Assembly: GCF_009647605.1 (NCBI RefSeq)
Contig: NZ_WJIF01000013.1
Span: forward strand, 1 to 64,000
Length of the DNA stretch: 64,000 nucleotides
Direction: 5' to 3'
Source: Agromyces agglutinans
GTDB lineage: Bacteria > Actinomycetota > Actinomycetes > Actinomycetales > Microbacteriaceae
Each line of letters opens with the position of its first letter. Position 1 is the first letter of the stretch. Position numbers and translations under genes: made by a program. Below are positions 50,584 through 58,645 of this stretch, piece after piece. The notes beneath the pieces were generated by a model. It saw only the letters and a list, made by a program, of their open reading frames with translations. It was not told the origin of the DNA and did no database searches.

Positions 50584-50629
50584 CGTCGTGAGCGGGGCGA
50601 CCGCGATCGCGGTCGCCCCGCTCACGACG
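50584..50629. terminator. Perfect 46-bp palindrome, bidirectional terminator
   Basis: Both strands of 50584-50629 read the same: 23 bp on each side of the centre 50606/50607, with the central GATC as the minimal loop. It lies between convergent potC and the asparaginase gene, 3 bp from the latter's stop, so it can end transcription from both sides. Confidence 0.8.
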
Positions 50630-50632
50630 TCG

Positions 50633-51622
50633 TCAGACGGTCGCCCGGATCTCGCCGACGGGTCGGTCGCCGCCCATGACCCAGAGGTCGAGCTCGGCCT
50701 GCACCTGGTCGACCGCATCGTGCTCGAGCGCGCCCGAGTCGGCGAGCAGGCGCAGGGCGATCACGGTCGTCGCGCGCGGGCTGCCGTCGAGCACCTTGAC
50801 GGCGGTCGACGTGCCGTTGGGGGCCGTCATCACCATGACGCCCTCGGCGCCGATCTTGGCGAAGACCCCGAGGCGCTCCATCGCGACGGTGTCGGGGCGG
50901 CCCGGACCGCCGACCGCCCAGGGGTGCTCGCGCGCCGCCTCGGTGAGGACGGCCGCCTCACGGAAGAACGCGAACGGGGACGACGTCTGCGAGGTCGTCA
51001 GCTTCTGGATGCCACGGGCGAGGCCCGTGAGGCTGATCGCGTGCACGGGCGCGCCGCAGCCGTCGACACCGCTCGCGGCGGGCCGCTCGCCGGTGAAGCG
51101 CTCGAGCACGTCGAGCACCTTGCGCTGCAGTGGATGCTCCAGGCCGAGGTAGCCCTGCAGCGGCCAGTCGTTGGCGGCGCAGGCGAGCAGCATCGCGGCG
51201 TGCTTGCCCGAGCACTCCATGTAGACCCGGTCGCGGCCGGTGCCCGCACGCACGACCTGGTCGCGCGCCGCGGAGTCGATCGGCATCGCGGGCGGGCAGC
51301 CGAGGGCCGCGGCGGGGATACGGGCGCGCGCGAGCAGGCCCCGGACGAGCGCCACGTGCGCCGCGGTGCCCGAGTGGCTCGCGGTGGCGATCGCGGCGTC
51401 TTCACCCCGGAGCGTCACGCCCGAGGTCATGACCGCGACCGCCTGGAACGGCTTCAGCGTGCTGCGCGGGAAGATCGGGGTGCGCACGTCGCCGAGCACG
51501 CGCACGACCTCGCCCTCGGGGCCCAGCACGATGGCCGAGCCGGCATGACGGGATTCCACGAAACCATTGCGTTCGACCACGGCGAGTTCGACGGCGTCGC
51601 TGACGGAGAAGGTGCCGGCCAC
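50633..51622 (-). CDS. L-asparaginase, thermolabile type II-like (Rhizobium etli AV family)
   Basis: 329 residues of the asparaginase II family unrelated to the E. coli enzymes. Residues matching the known R. etli catalytic set are visible: S54-T-L-K57 in FPRSTLKPFQ, S82-H-S84 in ASHSGT, C138-S-G-K141 in ECSGKHAAML and C190 in DGCGAPVHA. Hydrolyses asparagine to aspartate and ammonia, probably in the cytosol since no signal peptide is seen. GTG start 3 nt after the gabT stop, so both are one operon. The pairing with gabT suggests nitrogen scavenging. Confidence 0.88.
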   Translation of the reverse strand: MAGTFSVSDAVELAVVERNGFVESRHAGSAIVLGPEGEVVRVLGDVRTPIFPRSTLKPFQAVAVMTSGVTLRGEDAAIATASHSGTAAHVALVRGLLARARIPAAALGCPPAMPIDSAARDQVVRAGTGRDRVYMECSGKHAAMLLACAANDWPLQGYLGLEHPLQRKVLDVLERFTGERPAASGVDGCGAPVHAISLTGLARGIQKLTTSQTSSPFAFFREAAVLTEAAREHPWAVGGPGRPDTVAMERLGVFAKIGAEGVMVMTAPNGTSTAVKVLDGSPRATTVIALRLLADSGALEHDAVDQVQAELDLWVMGGDRPVGEIRATV

Positions 51623-51625
51623 GGC

Positions 51626-52999
51626 TCAGCCGAGGGCCGCGAGGCCATCGTCGAGCACCTGCAGGGCATCCGCTATGAGGACGTCGCTGACGGCGAGGCT
51701 GGGCAGGAACCGAAGGACATTGCCCCACGTGCCGGCGTTGAGGAAGAGCACGCCGCGCTCGGCGGCGTACGCGACCAGCGCGGACACGGCGTCGGGATTC
51801 GGCTGCTTCGTGGTGTCGCCGGTGCCGGGCTGCACGACCTCGATCGCGACCATCGCGCCCTTGCCGCGGATGTCGCCGATCACGTCGTAGCGGGCCTTGA
51901 GGCGTTCGAGGCCGCTCGTGAGCGCGCGCTCGATGCGCTCGGCCTCGGCGAGCAGGTCGCCTGCCTCGATCGCCTCGAACACCGCGATCGCAGCGGCGCA
52001 GGCGACGGGGTTGCCGCCGAACGTGCCGCCGAGCCCGCCGGCGTGCGAGGCGTCCATGATCTCGGCGCGGCCGGTGACGGCCGCGAGCGGGAGGCCGCCG
52101 GCGATGCCCTTGGCGGTGAGCACGAGGTCGGGCTCCCAGCCGAAGTGCTCGCTGGCGTAGTAGCGGCCCGTGCGGGCCATGCCGCTCTGGATCTCGTCGG
52201 CGATCATGACGACGCCGTGCTCGGTGCACCAGCGCTGCAGGATCGGCAGGTACCCGTCGGCGGGCACCATGAAACCGCCCTCGCCCTGGATCGGCTCGAC
52301 GACGAGGCACGCGAGGTCTTCGGCGCCGACGATCTTCTCGAGGTAGCCGATGGTGCGCGCGGCCGCGTCGTCGCCCGAGAGGCCGTCGCGGTAGGGGTAG
52401 GAGCTCGGCGCGTGGTAGACGTCGCCCGCGAACGGCCCGAAGCCGGCGCCGTACGGGTTCGCCTTGAAGTTCATGGCCATCGTGAGGTTCGTGCGGCCGT
52501 GGTAGGCGTGGTCGAGCACGGCGACGCCGCGCCGGCCCGTGTGCTTGCGGGCGATCTTCACGCCGTTCTCGACCGCCTCGGCGCCCGAGTTGACGAGGAC
52601 CGACTTCTTCTCCCAGCCGCCGGGGGTGTGCCGGGCGAGCAGTTCGGCGACGCGCACGTACTCCTCGTAGGGCGTCACGGTGAAGAGGGTGTGGATCACG
52701 TCCTGGAGCTGGTCGGCCGCGGCCTGCACGACGCTCGCCTCGGTGTGCCCGATCGTGGTCACGCCGATGCCCGCACCGAAGTCGACGAACTGGTTGCCGT
52801 CGACGTCGACGAGGATCGCGCCGTTCGCGCGCTCGATGTAGACCGGCAGCGCGCTGCCGACGCCGCCCGAGACGACGGCGCGTCGGCGTTCGTGCAGCTC
52901 CCGCGACCTCGGGCCGGGGATCTCGGTCACGATCCGGCGTTCCTGGGCCACGGTGTAGACCGGGGCCGCGACATCCTGCGCGTCGGTGGTGTCAGTCAT
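51626..52999 (-). CDS. gabT: 4-aminobutyrate aminotransferase
   Basis: Transfers the amino group of GABA to 2-oxoglutarate, giving succinate semialdehyde. 457 residues. Class III aminotransferase: LVNSGAEAVENGVKIARKHTGR, DHAYHGRTNLTMAM, VEPIQGEGGFMVPADGYL, IADEIQSGMARTGRYYA, K297 in LTAKGIAGGLPLAAV. The N-terminus GPRSRELHERRRAVVSGGV is the actinobacterial GabT hallmark. ATG preceded by TGGGGAT. It follows logically on the aminobutyraldehyde dehydrogenase encoded at 27101-28537 and the polyamine transporter next door. No succinate semialdehyde dehydrogenase gene is seen in the window. Confidence 0.93.
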   Translation of the reverse strand: MTDTTDAQDVAAPVYTVAQERRIVTEIPGPRSRELHERRRAVVSGGVGSALPVYIERANGAILVDVDGNQFVDFGAGIGVTTIGHTEASVVQAAADQLQDVIHTLFTVTPYEEYVRVAELLARHTPGGWEKKSVLVNSGAEAVENGVKIARKHTGRRGVAVLDHAYHGRTNLTMAMNFKANPYGAGFGPFAGDVYHAPSSYPYRDGLSGDDAAARTIGYLEKIVGAEDLACLVVEPIQGEGGFMVPADGYLPILQRWCTEHGVVMIADEIQSGMARTGRYYASEHFGWEPDLVLTAKGIAGGLPLAAVTGRAEIMDASHAGGLGGTFGGNPVACAAAIAVFEAIEAGDLLAEAERIERALTSGLERLKARYDVIGDIRGKGAMVAIEVVQPGTGDTTKQPNPDAVSALVAYAAERGVLFLNAGTWGNVLRFLPSLAVSDVLIADALQVLDDGLAALG

Positions 53000-53089
53000 G
53001 ATCCCCACAGCCTATCGCCGCGTCGGAGCGGGCAACCGGCAGGGCGGCCGCCAACCGGCAGAATCGACCACGAACGACGGGAGCGCACG

Positions 53090-53560
53090 ATGACGCCAGG
53101 CGAGCACGTATTCCGGGTGCAGCTGGAGTGGACGGGCGAGCCGCGCCCGCCGCGCGCGGCGGGCCGCGCCCACGTCGTGCGCGCCGACGGCAAGATGCAC
53201 GCCATCGAGGGCTCGGCCGCACGGGCGTTCCACGGCGACGCCGCGCGCTGGAATCCCGAGGAGCTGCTGCTCGCCGCACTCGCCGACTGCCACCTGCTGA
53301 GCTACCTCTACGTGACGGCGCGCGACGGCATCGTGGTCACGGGCTACGAGGATGCCGCGACGGCGACCCTGCGCGAGGACGGGCGGGGCGGCGGGGCGAT
53401 CGTCGAGGTCGTGCTGCGGCCGCACGTGCTCGTCGCCGACGCGTCGATGCTCGAGCGCGCGGCCGACCTGCACGCCGAGGCATCCGAACTCTGCTTCATC
53501 GCCTCGTCGGTCGCGTTCCCGGTGCGGCACGAGCCCACGATCGAGGTCGCGCCCGCGTGA
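53090..53560 (+). CDS. OsmC-family peroxiredoxin-like protein
   Basis: 156 residues, single OsmC/Ohr fold. NPEELLLAALADCHLLSYLYVTARDG carries C67, and ASELCFIASSVAFPV carries C135, the usual reactive Cys pair of hydroperoxide-reducing OsmC proteins. Probably detoxifies organic hydroperoxides. Divergent from gabT (90-bp gap) and convergent with the lipoprotein gene 9 bp beyond. GGGAG precedes the ATG. Confidence 0.9.
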   Translation: MTPGEHVFRVQLEWTGEPRPPRAAGRAHVVRADGKMHAIEGSAARAFHGDAARWNPEELLLAALADCHLLSYLYVTARDGIVVTGYEDAATATLREDGRGGGAIVEVVLRPHVLVADASMLERAADLHAEASELCFIASSVAFPVRHEPTIEVAPA

Positions 53561-53569
53561 ACCGGGCGG

Positions 53570-54484
53570 TCAGGTCGCCGGCACGGCCGGCAGCGTCGCG
53601 ACGCCCTCGGGGCAGGGATCTCCGCCGATCAGCCGCGTGCAGGCCGGCAGGAATCCCGGGTACCGTTCGGCGGTCGGGTCGCCGAACCAGCGATGCCAGA
53701 TGCGCCAGAAGTTGAGGTTGCCCCAGGCGGAGCATCCGTCGCCCGCATCGGGGTCGGCGAGCGTCGCCGCGTTCGGCTGGTACGGCGTGTAGTTGTACAG
53801 GTTCGCGGTCGCCTGGTTGGCGATCACCACGGGGGAGGCGCCGCAGGCCTGGTCGGGGTTGTAGCGAACGTCGATCGTGCCGATGCGGTATGCGCGGTCG
53901 GGCTCCTCGGTGTACTGCCGGAACTGCCACGCGGCGTTGTACACCTGATTGAAGAAACCGAAGTACTTCTGGTCGCAGTCGGCGGTGTCGGGGCAGCCGT
54001 AGCCGGTCGCGCGCGTGTAGCCGTGCTCGCTGGGGCGCGTGAGCAGCGACTGCTCCTTCTGCAGCAACACGATGAGCGTCTCGGGGCTCACGCCGCAGGC
54101 GTCGGCGACCTTCTCGATGATGCGGCTCGCGCGCTCGCGGATGCCGCCACGGTACTCCTCGCAGTGGCCGGGCCCGGCGGCGGGCTGGTCGGCGGTGGTC
54201 TGGCGGAAGTCGGCGAGGCACGCGATGCCCGCGTCGGGGCGGCACGAGACGGACTCGAAGAAGTCCTGGATCTGGGCCTCGTCCATCGCGTCGGCGTTGT
54301 AGAAGCTGTCGTCGCTGACGATGTAGCCGGGGTCGAACTCGGAGGTCGGCGGCTCGGCCGGCTCACTCGCGGTCGCGCCGGCGCTCGCGCGCTCGGCCGG
54401 CGGCGGCGAGGTGCAGCCCGCCACGGCCAGCAGCAGCGCGGCGGCGGTCGCGGCGACGGCGGCGGCGAGCGAGGTCTTTCCCAC
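53570..54484 (-). CDS. Cysteine-rich lipoprotein of the actinobacterial hemagglutinin-like type
   Basis: 304 residues. A Lys-containing signal peptide (MGKTSLAAAVAATAAALLLAVAGC) ends in a lipobox. The mature domain has many Cys and aromatic residues, with NADAMDEAQIQDFFESV, VADACGVSPETLIVLLQKEQSLLT and KYFGFFNQVYNAAWQFRQY. This domain recurs at the start of actinobacterial secreted proteins often labelled hemagglutinin, usually followed by repeat domains, which are missing here. The VLLQKEQSL region resembles lysozyme-like folds, so a wall-active role is possible but unproven. GTG 54484 is preferred for the signal peptide. Follows plsC on the same strand after a 19-bp tandem repeat. Confidence 0.75.
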   Translation of the reverse strand: MGKTSLAAAVAATAAALLLAVAGCTSPPPAERASAGATASEPAEPPTSEFDPGYIVSDDSFYNADAMDEAQIQDFFESVSCRPDAGIACLADFRQTTADQPAAGPGHCEEYRGGIRERASRIIEKVADACGVSPETLIVLLQKEQSLLTRPSEHGYTRATGYGCPDTADCDQKYFGFFNQVYNAAWQFRQYTEEPDRAYRIGTIDVRYNPDQACGASPVVIANQATANLYNYTPYQPNAATLADPDAGDGCSAWGNLNFWRIWHRWFGDPTAERYPGFLPACTRLIGGDPCPEGVATLPAVPAT

Positions 54485-54547
54485 CCGACGACCGTAGCGG
54501 CAGAGCCTCACGTCGCGCTGGGAATCGAACAAGGGCCTCGGCGCGCT

Positions 54548-54623
54548 CAGACCGGCTCGTGGCCGTCAGACCCGCTCGTGCTCGGCAGACCCGCTCGTGC
54601 AGGTCAGACCCGCTCGTGCGGGG
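54548..54623. repeat. Four-copy 19-bp tandem repeat at the 3' end of plsC
   Basis: Four units start with CAGACCSGCTCGTG at 54548, 54567, 54586 and 54605, with an exact 19-bp period and variable last 5 bp. The fourth unit contains the plsC stop and final codons (His-Glu-Arg-Val-stop read on the minus strand), so each copy repeats the gene's end. It looks like a slippage-derived array and could vary between strains. Confidence 0.85.
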
Positions 54624-55365
54624 CGATACGGTCGGCGAGCTTGGCGAGCGTGCCCGACGGCGGCGCCTCGTTGTACGTGCCCGCGAGTTCCTGCCCGGTC
54701 AGCGCGTGGATCGCGGCCATGATCTCGTCGGTCGCCGCGCGGCGGGCGCGACCCGAGGTCGCCGGACCGTGGTGCGACAGGTCGAGGGGCTCGCCGAAGC
54801 GGACCGTGACGGGGCGGATGCGGGGCCGTTTCGCGCCGACGGGCTGGATCTCCTGCGTGCCGACGAGGCCGACCGGCACGACCGTGGCGCCCGTGGTGAG
54901 GGCGAGCCAGGCGACGCCGGTGCGGCCGCGGTAGAGCCGCCCGTCGAGCGAACGGGTGCCTTCGGGGTAGATCGCGAACGCGTTGCCGGCCTCGAGGATG
55001 CGTCGGCCCTGGTCGAGCGCCTCCTGCGCCTGCGAACCGGCGCCTCGTTCGACCGAGACCGCGCCGATCGCGCCGAAGAAGGTCCGCGAGACCCATCCCT
55101 TGAGGCCCGTGCCGGTGAAGTAGTGCGACTTCGCGAGGAACTGCACGGGGCGCGGGGCGGTGAGCGGAATCGCGATGCTGTCGATGAACGACAGGTGGTT
55201 CGAGGCGAGGATGACCGGCCCGCGCGCGGGGACATGCTCGGTGCCGAGGATGGTCGGTCGGTAGACGACGTGCACGAGCGGCTTCAGGATGCCCCTGACG
55301 GTGCGGTACAGCGGCCCCGGTCGCTTCGGCGGGCTCGGGACGGCGGCAGCCTCGATCTCGCTCAC
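54604..55365 (-). CDS. 1-acylglycerol-3-phosphate O-acyltransferase (PlsC family)
   Basis: 253 residues. Acyltransferase motifs in order: NHLSFIDS (HX4D catalytic pair), FLAKSHYFTG, FAIYPEGTRSLDG (block III EGTR) and VVPVGLVGTQE. Acylates lysophosphatidic acid or a related lipid in the inner membrane. A GTG start is preceded by TAGCGT at 6 nt, so the transcript may be leaderless; GGAGG touches the start codon and is too close for a normal ribosome binding site. Divergent from the phosphopantetheinyl-transferase-like gene across a small dyad. Confidence 0.92.
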   Translation of the reverse strand: MSEIEAAAVPSPPKRPGPLYRTVRGILKPLVHVVYRPTILGTEHVPARGPVILASNHLSFIDSIAIPLTAPRPVQFLAKSHYFTGTGLKGWVSRTFFGAIGAVSVERGAGSQAQEALDQGRRILEAGNAFAIYPEGTRSLDGRLYRGRTGVAWLALTTGATVVPVGLVGTQEIQPVGAKRPRIRPVTVRFGEPLDLSHHGPATSGRARRAATDEIMAAIHALTGQELAGTYNEAPPSGTLAKLADRIAPHERV

Positions 55366-55371
55366 CCTCCG

Positions 55372-55377
55372 ACGCTA
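55372..55377 (-). promoter_or_regulatory. -10 element of plsC
   Basis: TAGCGT on the minus strand, 6 nt before the plsC GTG. One of the six TANNNT-start arrangements in this window. Confidence 0.4.
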
Positions 55378-55385
55378 CGCGCGGG

Positions 55386-55407
55386 GATATGCGAACTCCG
55401 GCATATC
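55386..55407. promoter_or_regulatory. Dyad between plsC and the PPTase-like gene
   Basis: GATATGC (55386-55392) and GCATATC (55401-55407) form a perfect 7-bp inverted repeat with 8-bp spacer in the 74-bp divergent gap. AT content is higher than around it. Possible operator or overlapping divergent -10 elements; regulator unknown. Confidence 0.4.
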
Positions 55408-55439
55408 GGAGATCCGGGCGTTTCGGCGAGGATGGACCC

Positions 55440-56084
55440 ATGCAGGCCTTCGACGGAGTCGACGAGGCGACCGGTGCGCGGACGTGGACCCTCGAGTCCC
55501 CCCGGCTGACGCTCGCCAGGATCGCGGTCGACCGGGGCGCGTCCACGACCCAGATCCTGGCGCGCCTCGTGGGCACGGTGGCGGGCGTCCCCGAGGGCGA
55601 CGTGGAGCTCGAGATGCGGTGCGCCGTCTGCGGCGCCCGGCACGGCGTGCCCGTCGTGGACTACCCGGCGACGCCCTCGGGCGGGCGTTGGATCGCCGAC
55701 GTGGCCGCCGACGGCGGGTTGGCCGTCGCGGCCGTCGGCACGCATCGGCTCGGCGTCGCGGTCGGCGCGGCGGGCCCCGAGGGCGCGACCGTCGATGCGG
55801 CCGCGTTCCACCCCGGCGAGCTCGAGCGCCTCTCTGCCGCCCCCGAGGGCGAGCGGGCGGCGCTGCGCACGGCGATGTGGGTGCGCAAGGCCGCGCTCGC
55901 CCGGGCCCTCGGGCACGGGGCGTTCCTCGAGCCCGCGCGCGTCGAGCTCGGCGCACCCGACGGCGACGCGCGTGTGCGGCTCGAGCGCGGCATCCCCGAG
56001 CTCGGCGCGGCCTGGCGCGATGTGCTCGTGCACGACGTGCCGGGCAACGGGCGCGTCGCCGCCGCGGTCGCCGTGCTGCCGTGA
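55440..56084 (+). CDS. Degenerate 4'-phosphopantetheinyl transferase-like protein
   Basis: 214 residues. Layout follows Sfp-type transferases: [11 protein letters not shown] (C61, C64) matches the CxxCGxxHG motif of actinobacterial members, then a strand ending [15 protein letters not shown] and [14 protein letters not shown]. The magnesium-binding GVDxE motif is written GVAVG (A107, G109), and WxxKEA is WVRKAA (A151). The acidic residues needed for metal and CoA are thus gone, so it is unlikely to activate carrier proteins. It may be a structural relic or have another role. ATG with GAGGA upstream. Lies ahead of dxr, separated by a degenerate repeat. Confidence 0.65.
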   Translation: MQAFDGVDEATGARTWTLESPRLTLARIAVDRGASTTQILARLVGTVAGVPEGDVELEMRCAVCGARHGVPVVDYPATPSGGRWIADVAADGGLAVAAVGTHRLGVAVGAAGPEGATVDAAAFHPGELERLSAAPEGERAALRTAMWVRKAALARALGHGAFLEPARVELGAPDGDARVRLERGIPELGAAWRDVLVHDVPGNGRVAAAVAVLP

Positions 56085-56089
56085 GCGCG

Positions 56090-56156
56090 CCGGGGCCGGT
56101 CGCGCCCGAGCCGGTCGCGCCCGGCCCGAGCCGATCGCGCCCGGCCGCGCCCGGCC
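56090..56156 (+). repeat. Degenerate GCCGGTCGCGCCCG repeat before dxr
   Basis: About four imperfect copies of GCCGGTCGCGCCCGA follow the stop of the PPTase-like gene and run up to the dxr -10 element. Pure G/C low-complexity DNA, similar in style to the arrays after potC and plsC. Confidence 0.5.
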
Positions 56157-56162
56157 TAAGGT
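56157..56162 (+). promoter_or_regulatory. -10 element of dxr
   Basis: TAAGGT, 7 nt before GTG 56170. The same bases (AAGGTGGG) could instead act as a ribosome binding site, so the two readings compete. Confidence 0.4.
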
Positions 56163-56169
56163 GGGACGC

Positions 56170-57255
56170 GTGAAGCGCGTGATCATCCTCGGTTCGACCG
56201 GTTCCATCGGCACGCAGGCCCTCGACGTGATCCGGGCGAACCCGCGCCGTTTCGAGGTCGTCGGCCTCGGCGTCGGCACCGATCGGGCCCGGCTCGCCGA
56301 GCAGGCGGCCGCGTTCGGCGTCGAGCACACGGCCGTCGGCATCGACGAGGCCGTGCAATTGGTCCGCGACGTCGACGCCGACGTGGTGCTCAACGGCATC
56401 ACGGGCTCGGTCGGCCTCGCGCCGACCCTCGCGACGCTCGAGCGCGGCACGACCCTCGCGCTGGCCAACAAGGAGTCGCTCATCGTGGGCGGCGACCTCG
56501 TCACGCGCCTCGCGCGGCCGGGCCAGATCGTGCCCGTCGACTCCGAGCACTCGGCGATCGCCCAGGCGCTGCGCTCGGGTGCCGCCGACGAGGTCCGCCG
56601 GCTCGTGCTGACGGCGTCGGGCGGTCCGTTCCGCGGCCGTCGCCGCGAGGAGCTCGACGAGGTCAGCCCGGCCGAGGCGCTCGCCCACCCCACGTGGGAC
56701 ATGGGCCTCGTCGTCACCACCAACTCGGCGACCCTCGTCAACAAGGGGCTCGAGGTGATCGAGGCGCACCTCCTCTTCGACGTCGACTACGACCGCATCG
56801 ACGTGGTCGTGCACCCGCAGTCGATCGTGCACTCGATGGTCGAGTTCATCGACGGGTCGACGATCGCGCAGGCCTCGCCGCCCGACATGCGCCTGCCCAT
56901 CTCGCTCGGGCTCGACTGGCCGCATCGCGTCGGCGGTGTGGGCCGCCCGCTCGACTGGACGAGCGCGCAGTCGTGGACCTTCGAGCCGCTCGACGAGGCG
57001 GCGTTCCCGGCCGTGGCCCTGGCCAAGCAGGTCGGCCGCGCGGGGGGCGAGTACCCCGCGGTCTACAACGCGGCCAACGAGGAGGCCGTGGCGGCGTTCC
57101 ACGCCGGGCGCATCCGGTTCACCGACATCGTCGACACCGTGCGCACGGTCGTCGAGGCGCACGAGGCCTCCGACGGAGCCCTCACGGTGGGCTCGCTCGC
57201 CGAGGCGGAGGCATCCGCCCGCCGCGCCGCTCGCGCGCGCATCGCGAAGGGCTGA
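56170..57255 (+). CDS. dxr: 1-deoxy-D-xylulose 5-phosphate reductoisomerase
   Basis: Converts DXP to 2-C-methyl-D-erythritol 4-phosphate with NADPH, the committed step of the MEP isoprenoid pathway. 361 residues. N-terminal NADPH fold [30 protein letters not shown], metal and substrate sites [14 protein letters not shown] and [28 protein letters not shown] and [15 protein letters not shown] 56170 is chosen over GTG 56161 because the enzyme fold starts at once. rseP follows after 45 bp, an order usual in actinobacteria, but ispG does not follow rseP here. Confidence 0.96.
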   Translation: MKRVIILGSTGSIGTQALDVIRANPRRFEVVGLGVGTDRARLAEQAAAFGVEHTAVGIDEAVQLVRDVDADVVLNGITGSVGLAPTLATLERGTTLALANKESLIVGGDLVTRLARPGQIVPVDSEHSAIAQALRSGAADEVRRLVLTASGGPFRGRRREELDEVSPAEALAHPTWDMGLVVTTNSATLVNKGLEVIEAHLLFDVDYDRIDVVVHPQSIVHSMVEFIDGSTIAQASPPDMRLPISLGLDWPHRVGGVGRPLDWTSAQSWTFEPLDEAAFPAVALAKQVGRAGGEYPAVYNAANEEAVAAFHAGRIRFTDIVDTVRTVVEAHEASDGALTVGSLAEAEASARRAARARIAKG

Positions 57256-57288
57256 CGGCGGGCTCAGCCCACGCGGAGCAACCGGCAG

Positions 57289-57294
57289 TACGCT
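57289..57294 (+). promoter_or_regulatory. -10 element of rseP
   Basis: TACGCT, exactly 6 nt before GTG 57301; no Shine-Dalgarno in between. Suggests a leaderless message in addition to read-through from dxr. Confidence 0.4.
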
Positions 57295-57300
57295 CGTCGG

Positions 57301-58626
57301 GTGGATTCCGTGCTCGCGTTCGTGATCGGCGTCGTGATCGTCGCCGTGGGCCTCGCCGTGTCGATCGGCCTGCACGAGATCGGGCACCTGGTTCCGGCGA
57401 AGCTGTTCGGCGTCAAGGTCACCCAGTACATGATCGGCTTCGGGCCGACGATCTGGTCGCGGCGCCGCGGCGAGACCGAGTACGGCGTGAAGGCCATCCC
57501 GTTCGGCGGCTACATCTCGATGATCGGCATGTTCCCGCCGGCGAAGGGCGAGCACGCCAAGGAGGACTCGACCGGGTTCTTCCGCGGCCTGGTGCAGGAC
57601 GCGCGCGAGTCGAGCGCCGAGACGATCACGCCGGGCGACGAGCACCGCGCGTTCTACCTGCTGCCCGTGTGGAAGCGGATCATCGTCATGTTCGGCGGCC
57701 CGTTCATGAACCTCGTGCTGGGGGTCGCGCTGTTCGCGGTGCTCGTCATGGGCTTCGGCCCGCAGCAGGTGATCCCCACCGTCGGGTCCGTCTCCGAGTG
57801 CGCGCTGCCGGCGACGAGCGAGCGTACGACGTGCGCCGCCGGCGACCCCGAGGCGCCCGGTGCCGCGGCCGGCCTCGAGCCCGGCGACGTGATCGTGTCC
57901 ATCGACGACGAGCCGATCGACAGTTGGGACGAGTCGACCGCGATCATCCGCGACCACCCGGGCGAGGAGCTCGCGATGGTCGTCGAGCGCGACGGCGAGC
58001 CGGTCGAGCTGCAGGTCACGCCGATGCTCAGCGAGCGGTACGCGCTCGACGAGAACGGCGAGGTCCTGACGGATGCCTCGGGCGAGGCGCTGACCGTCGA
58101 GGCCGGGTTCGTGGGCATCGGGCCGACCGTCGCCCGCGTGCCCCAGCCGGCCAGCGAGGTGCTGCCCGCGGTCGGCCAGCAGATCTCGGGCGTCGCGGGG
58201 ATCATCTTCAACCTACCCCAGCGCATGATCGATGTCGCGAACGCGGCGTTCGGGCCGGGGGAGCGCGACCCGAACGGCCCGCTGAGCGTCGTGGGCGTCG
58301 GCCGGCTCGCCGGGGAGGTCGCCGCGACCGACCAACTGGAGGTCGTCGACAAGACGGCGGGCCTCGTCGGCATCCTCGCGTCGCTGAACATCGCGCTCTT
58401 CGTGTTCAACCTGATCCCGCTGCTGCCGCTCGACGGCGGCCACATCGCGGGCGCGCTCTGGGAGGCGATCCGGCGCGGGTTCGCGAAGCTCTTCCGCCGG
58501 CCCGACCCGGGCCCCGTCGACCTCGCGAAGCTCATGCCGATCACGCTCGGCGTGGTCGTCGTGCTCGGCGCGATGAGCGCGTTGCTCATCTACGCGGACA
58601 TCGTGAAGCCGGTCGCGATCTTCTGA
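57301..58626 (+). CDS. rseP: Site-2 metalloprotease of the RseP/Rip1 type
   Basis: Intramembrane zinc protease that cleaves anti-sigma factors and other membrane proteins. 441 residues. H25-E26-x2-H29 in GLHEIGHLVPAKLFG within the first helix; FGPTIWSRRRGETEYGVKAIPFGGYISMIG; a PDZ domain (~185-265, GAAAGLEPGDVIVSIDDEPI); and the C-terminal third zinc ligand in NLIPLLPLDGGHIAGALWE. Four membrane spans. GTG start. The convergent ltrA gene ends 19 bp past the stop. Confidence 0.94.
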   Translation: MDSVLAFVIGVVIVAVGLAVSIGLHEIGHLVPAKLFGVKVTQYMIGFGPTIWSRRRGETEYGVKAIPFGGYISMIGMFPPAKGEHAKEDSTGFFRGLVQDARESSAETITPGDEHRAFYLLPVWKRIIVMFGGPFMNLVLGVALFAVLVMGFGPQQVIPTVGSVSECALPATSERTTCAAGDPEAPGAAAGLEPGDVIVSIDDEPIDSWDESTAIIRDHPGEELAMVVERDGEPVELQVTPMLSERYALDENGEVLTDASGEALTVEAGFVGIGPTVARVPQPASEVLPAVGQQISGVAGIIFNLPQRMIDVANAAFGPGERDPNGPLSVVGVGRLAGEVAATDQLEVVDKTAGLVGILASLNIALFVFNLIPLLPLDGGHIAGALWEAIRRGFAKLFRRPDPGPVDLAKLMPITLGVVVVLGAMSALLIYADIVKPVAIF

Positions 58627-58645
58627 CGCGGGCTGGCCTCGCGAG

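Noticed and set aside
54548-54623. CRISPR array
   Set aside because: Units are 19 bp with no separate unique spacers; it is a simple tandem repeat overlapping a stop codon.
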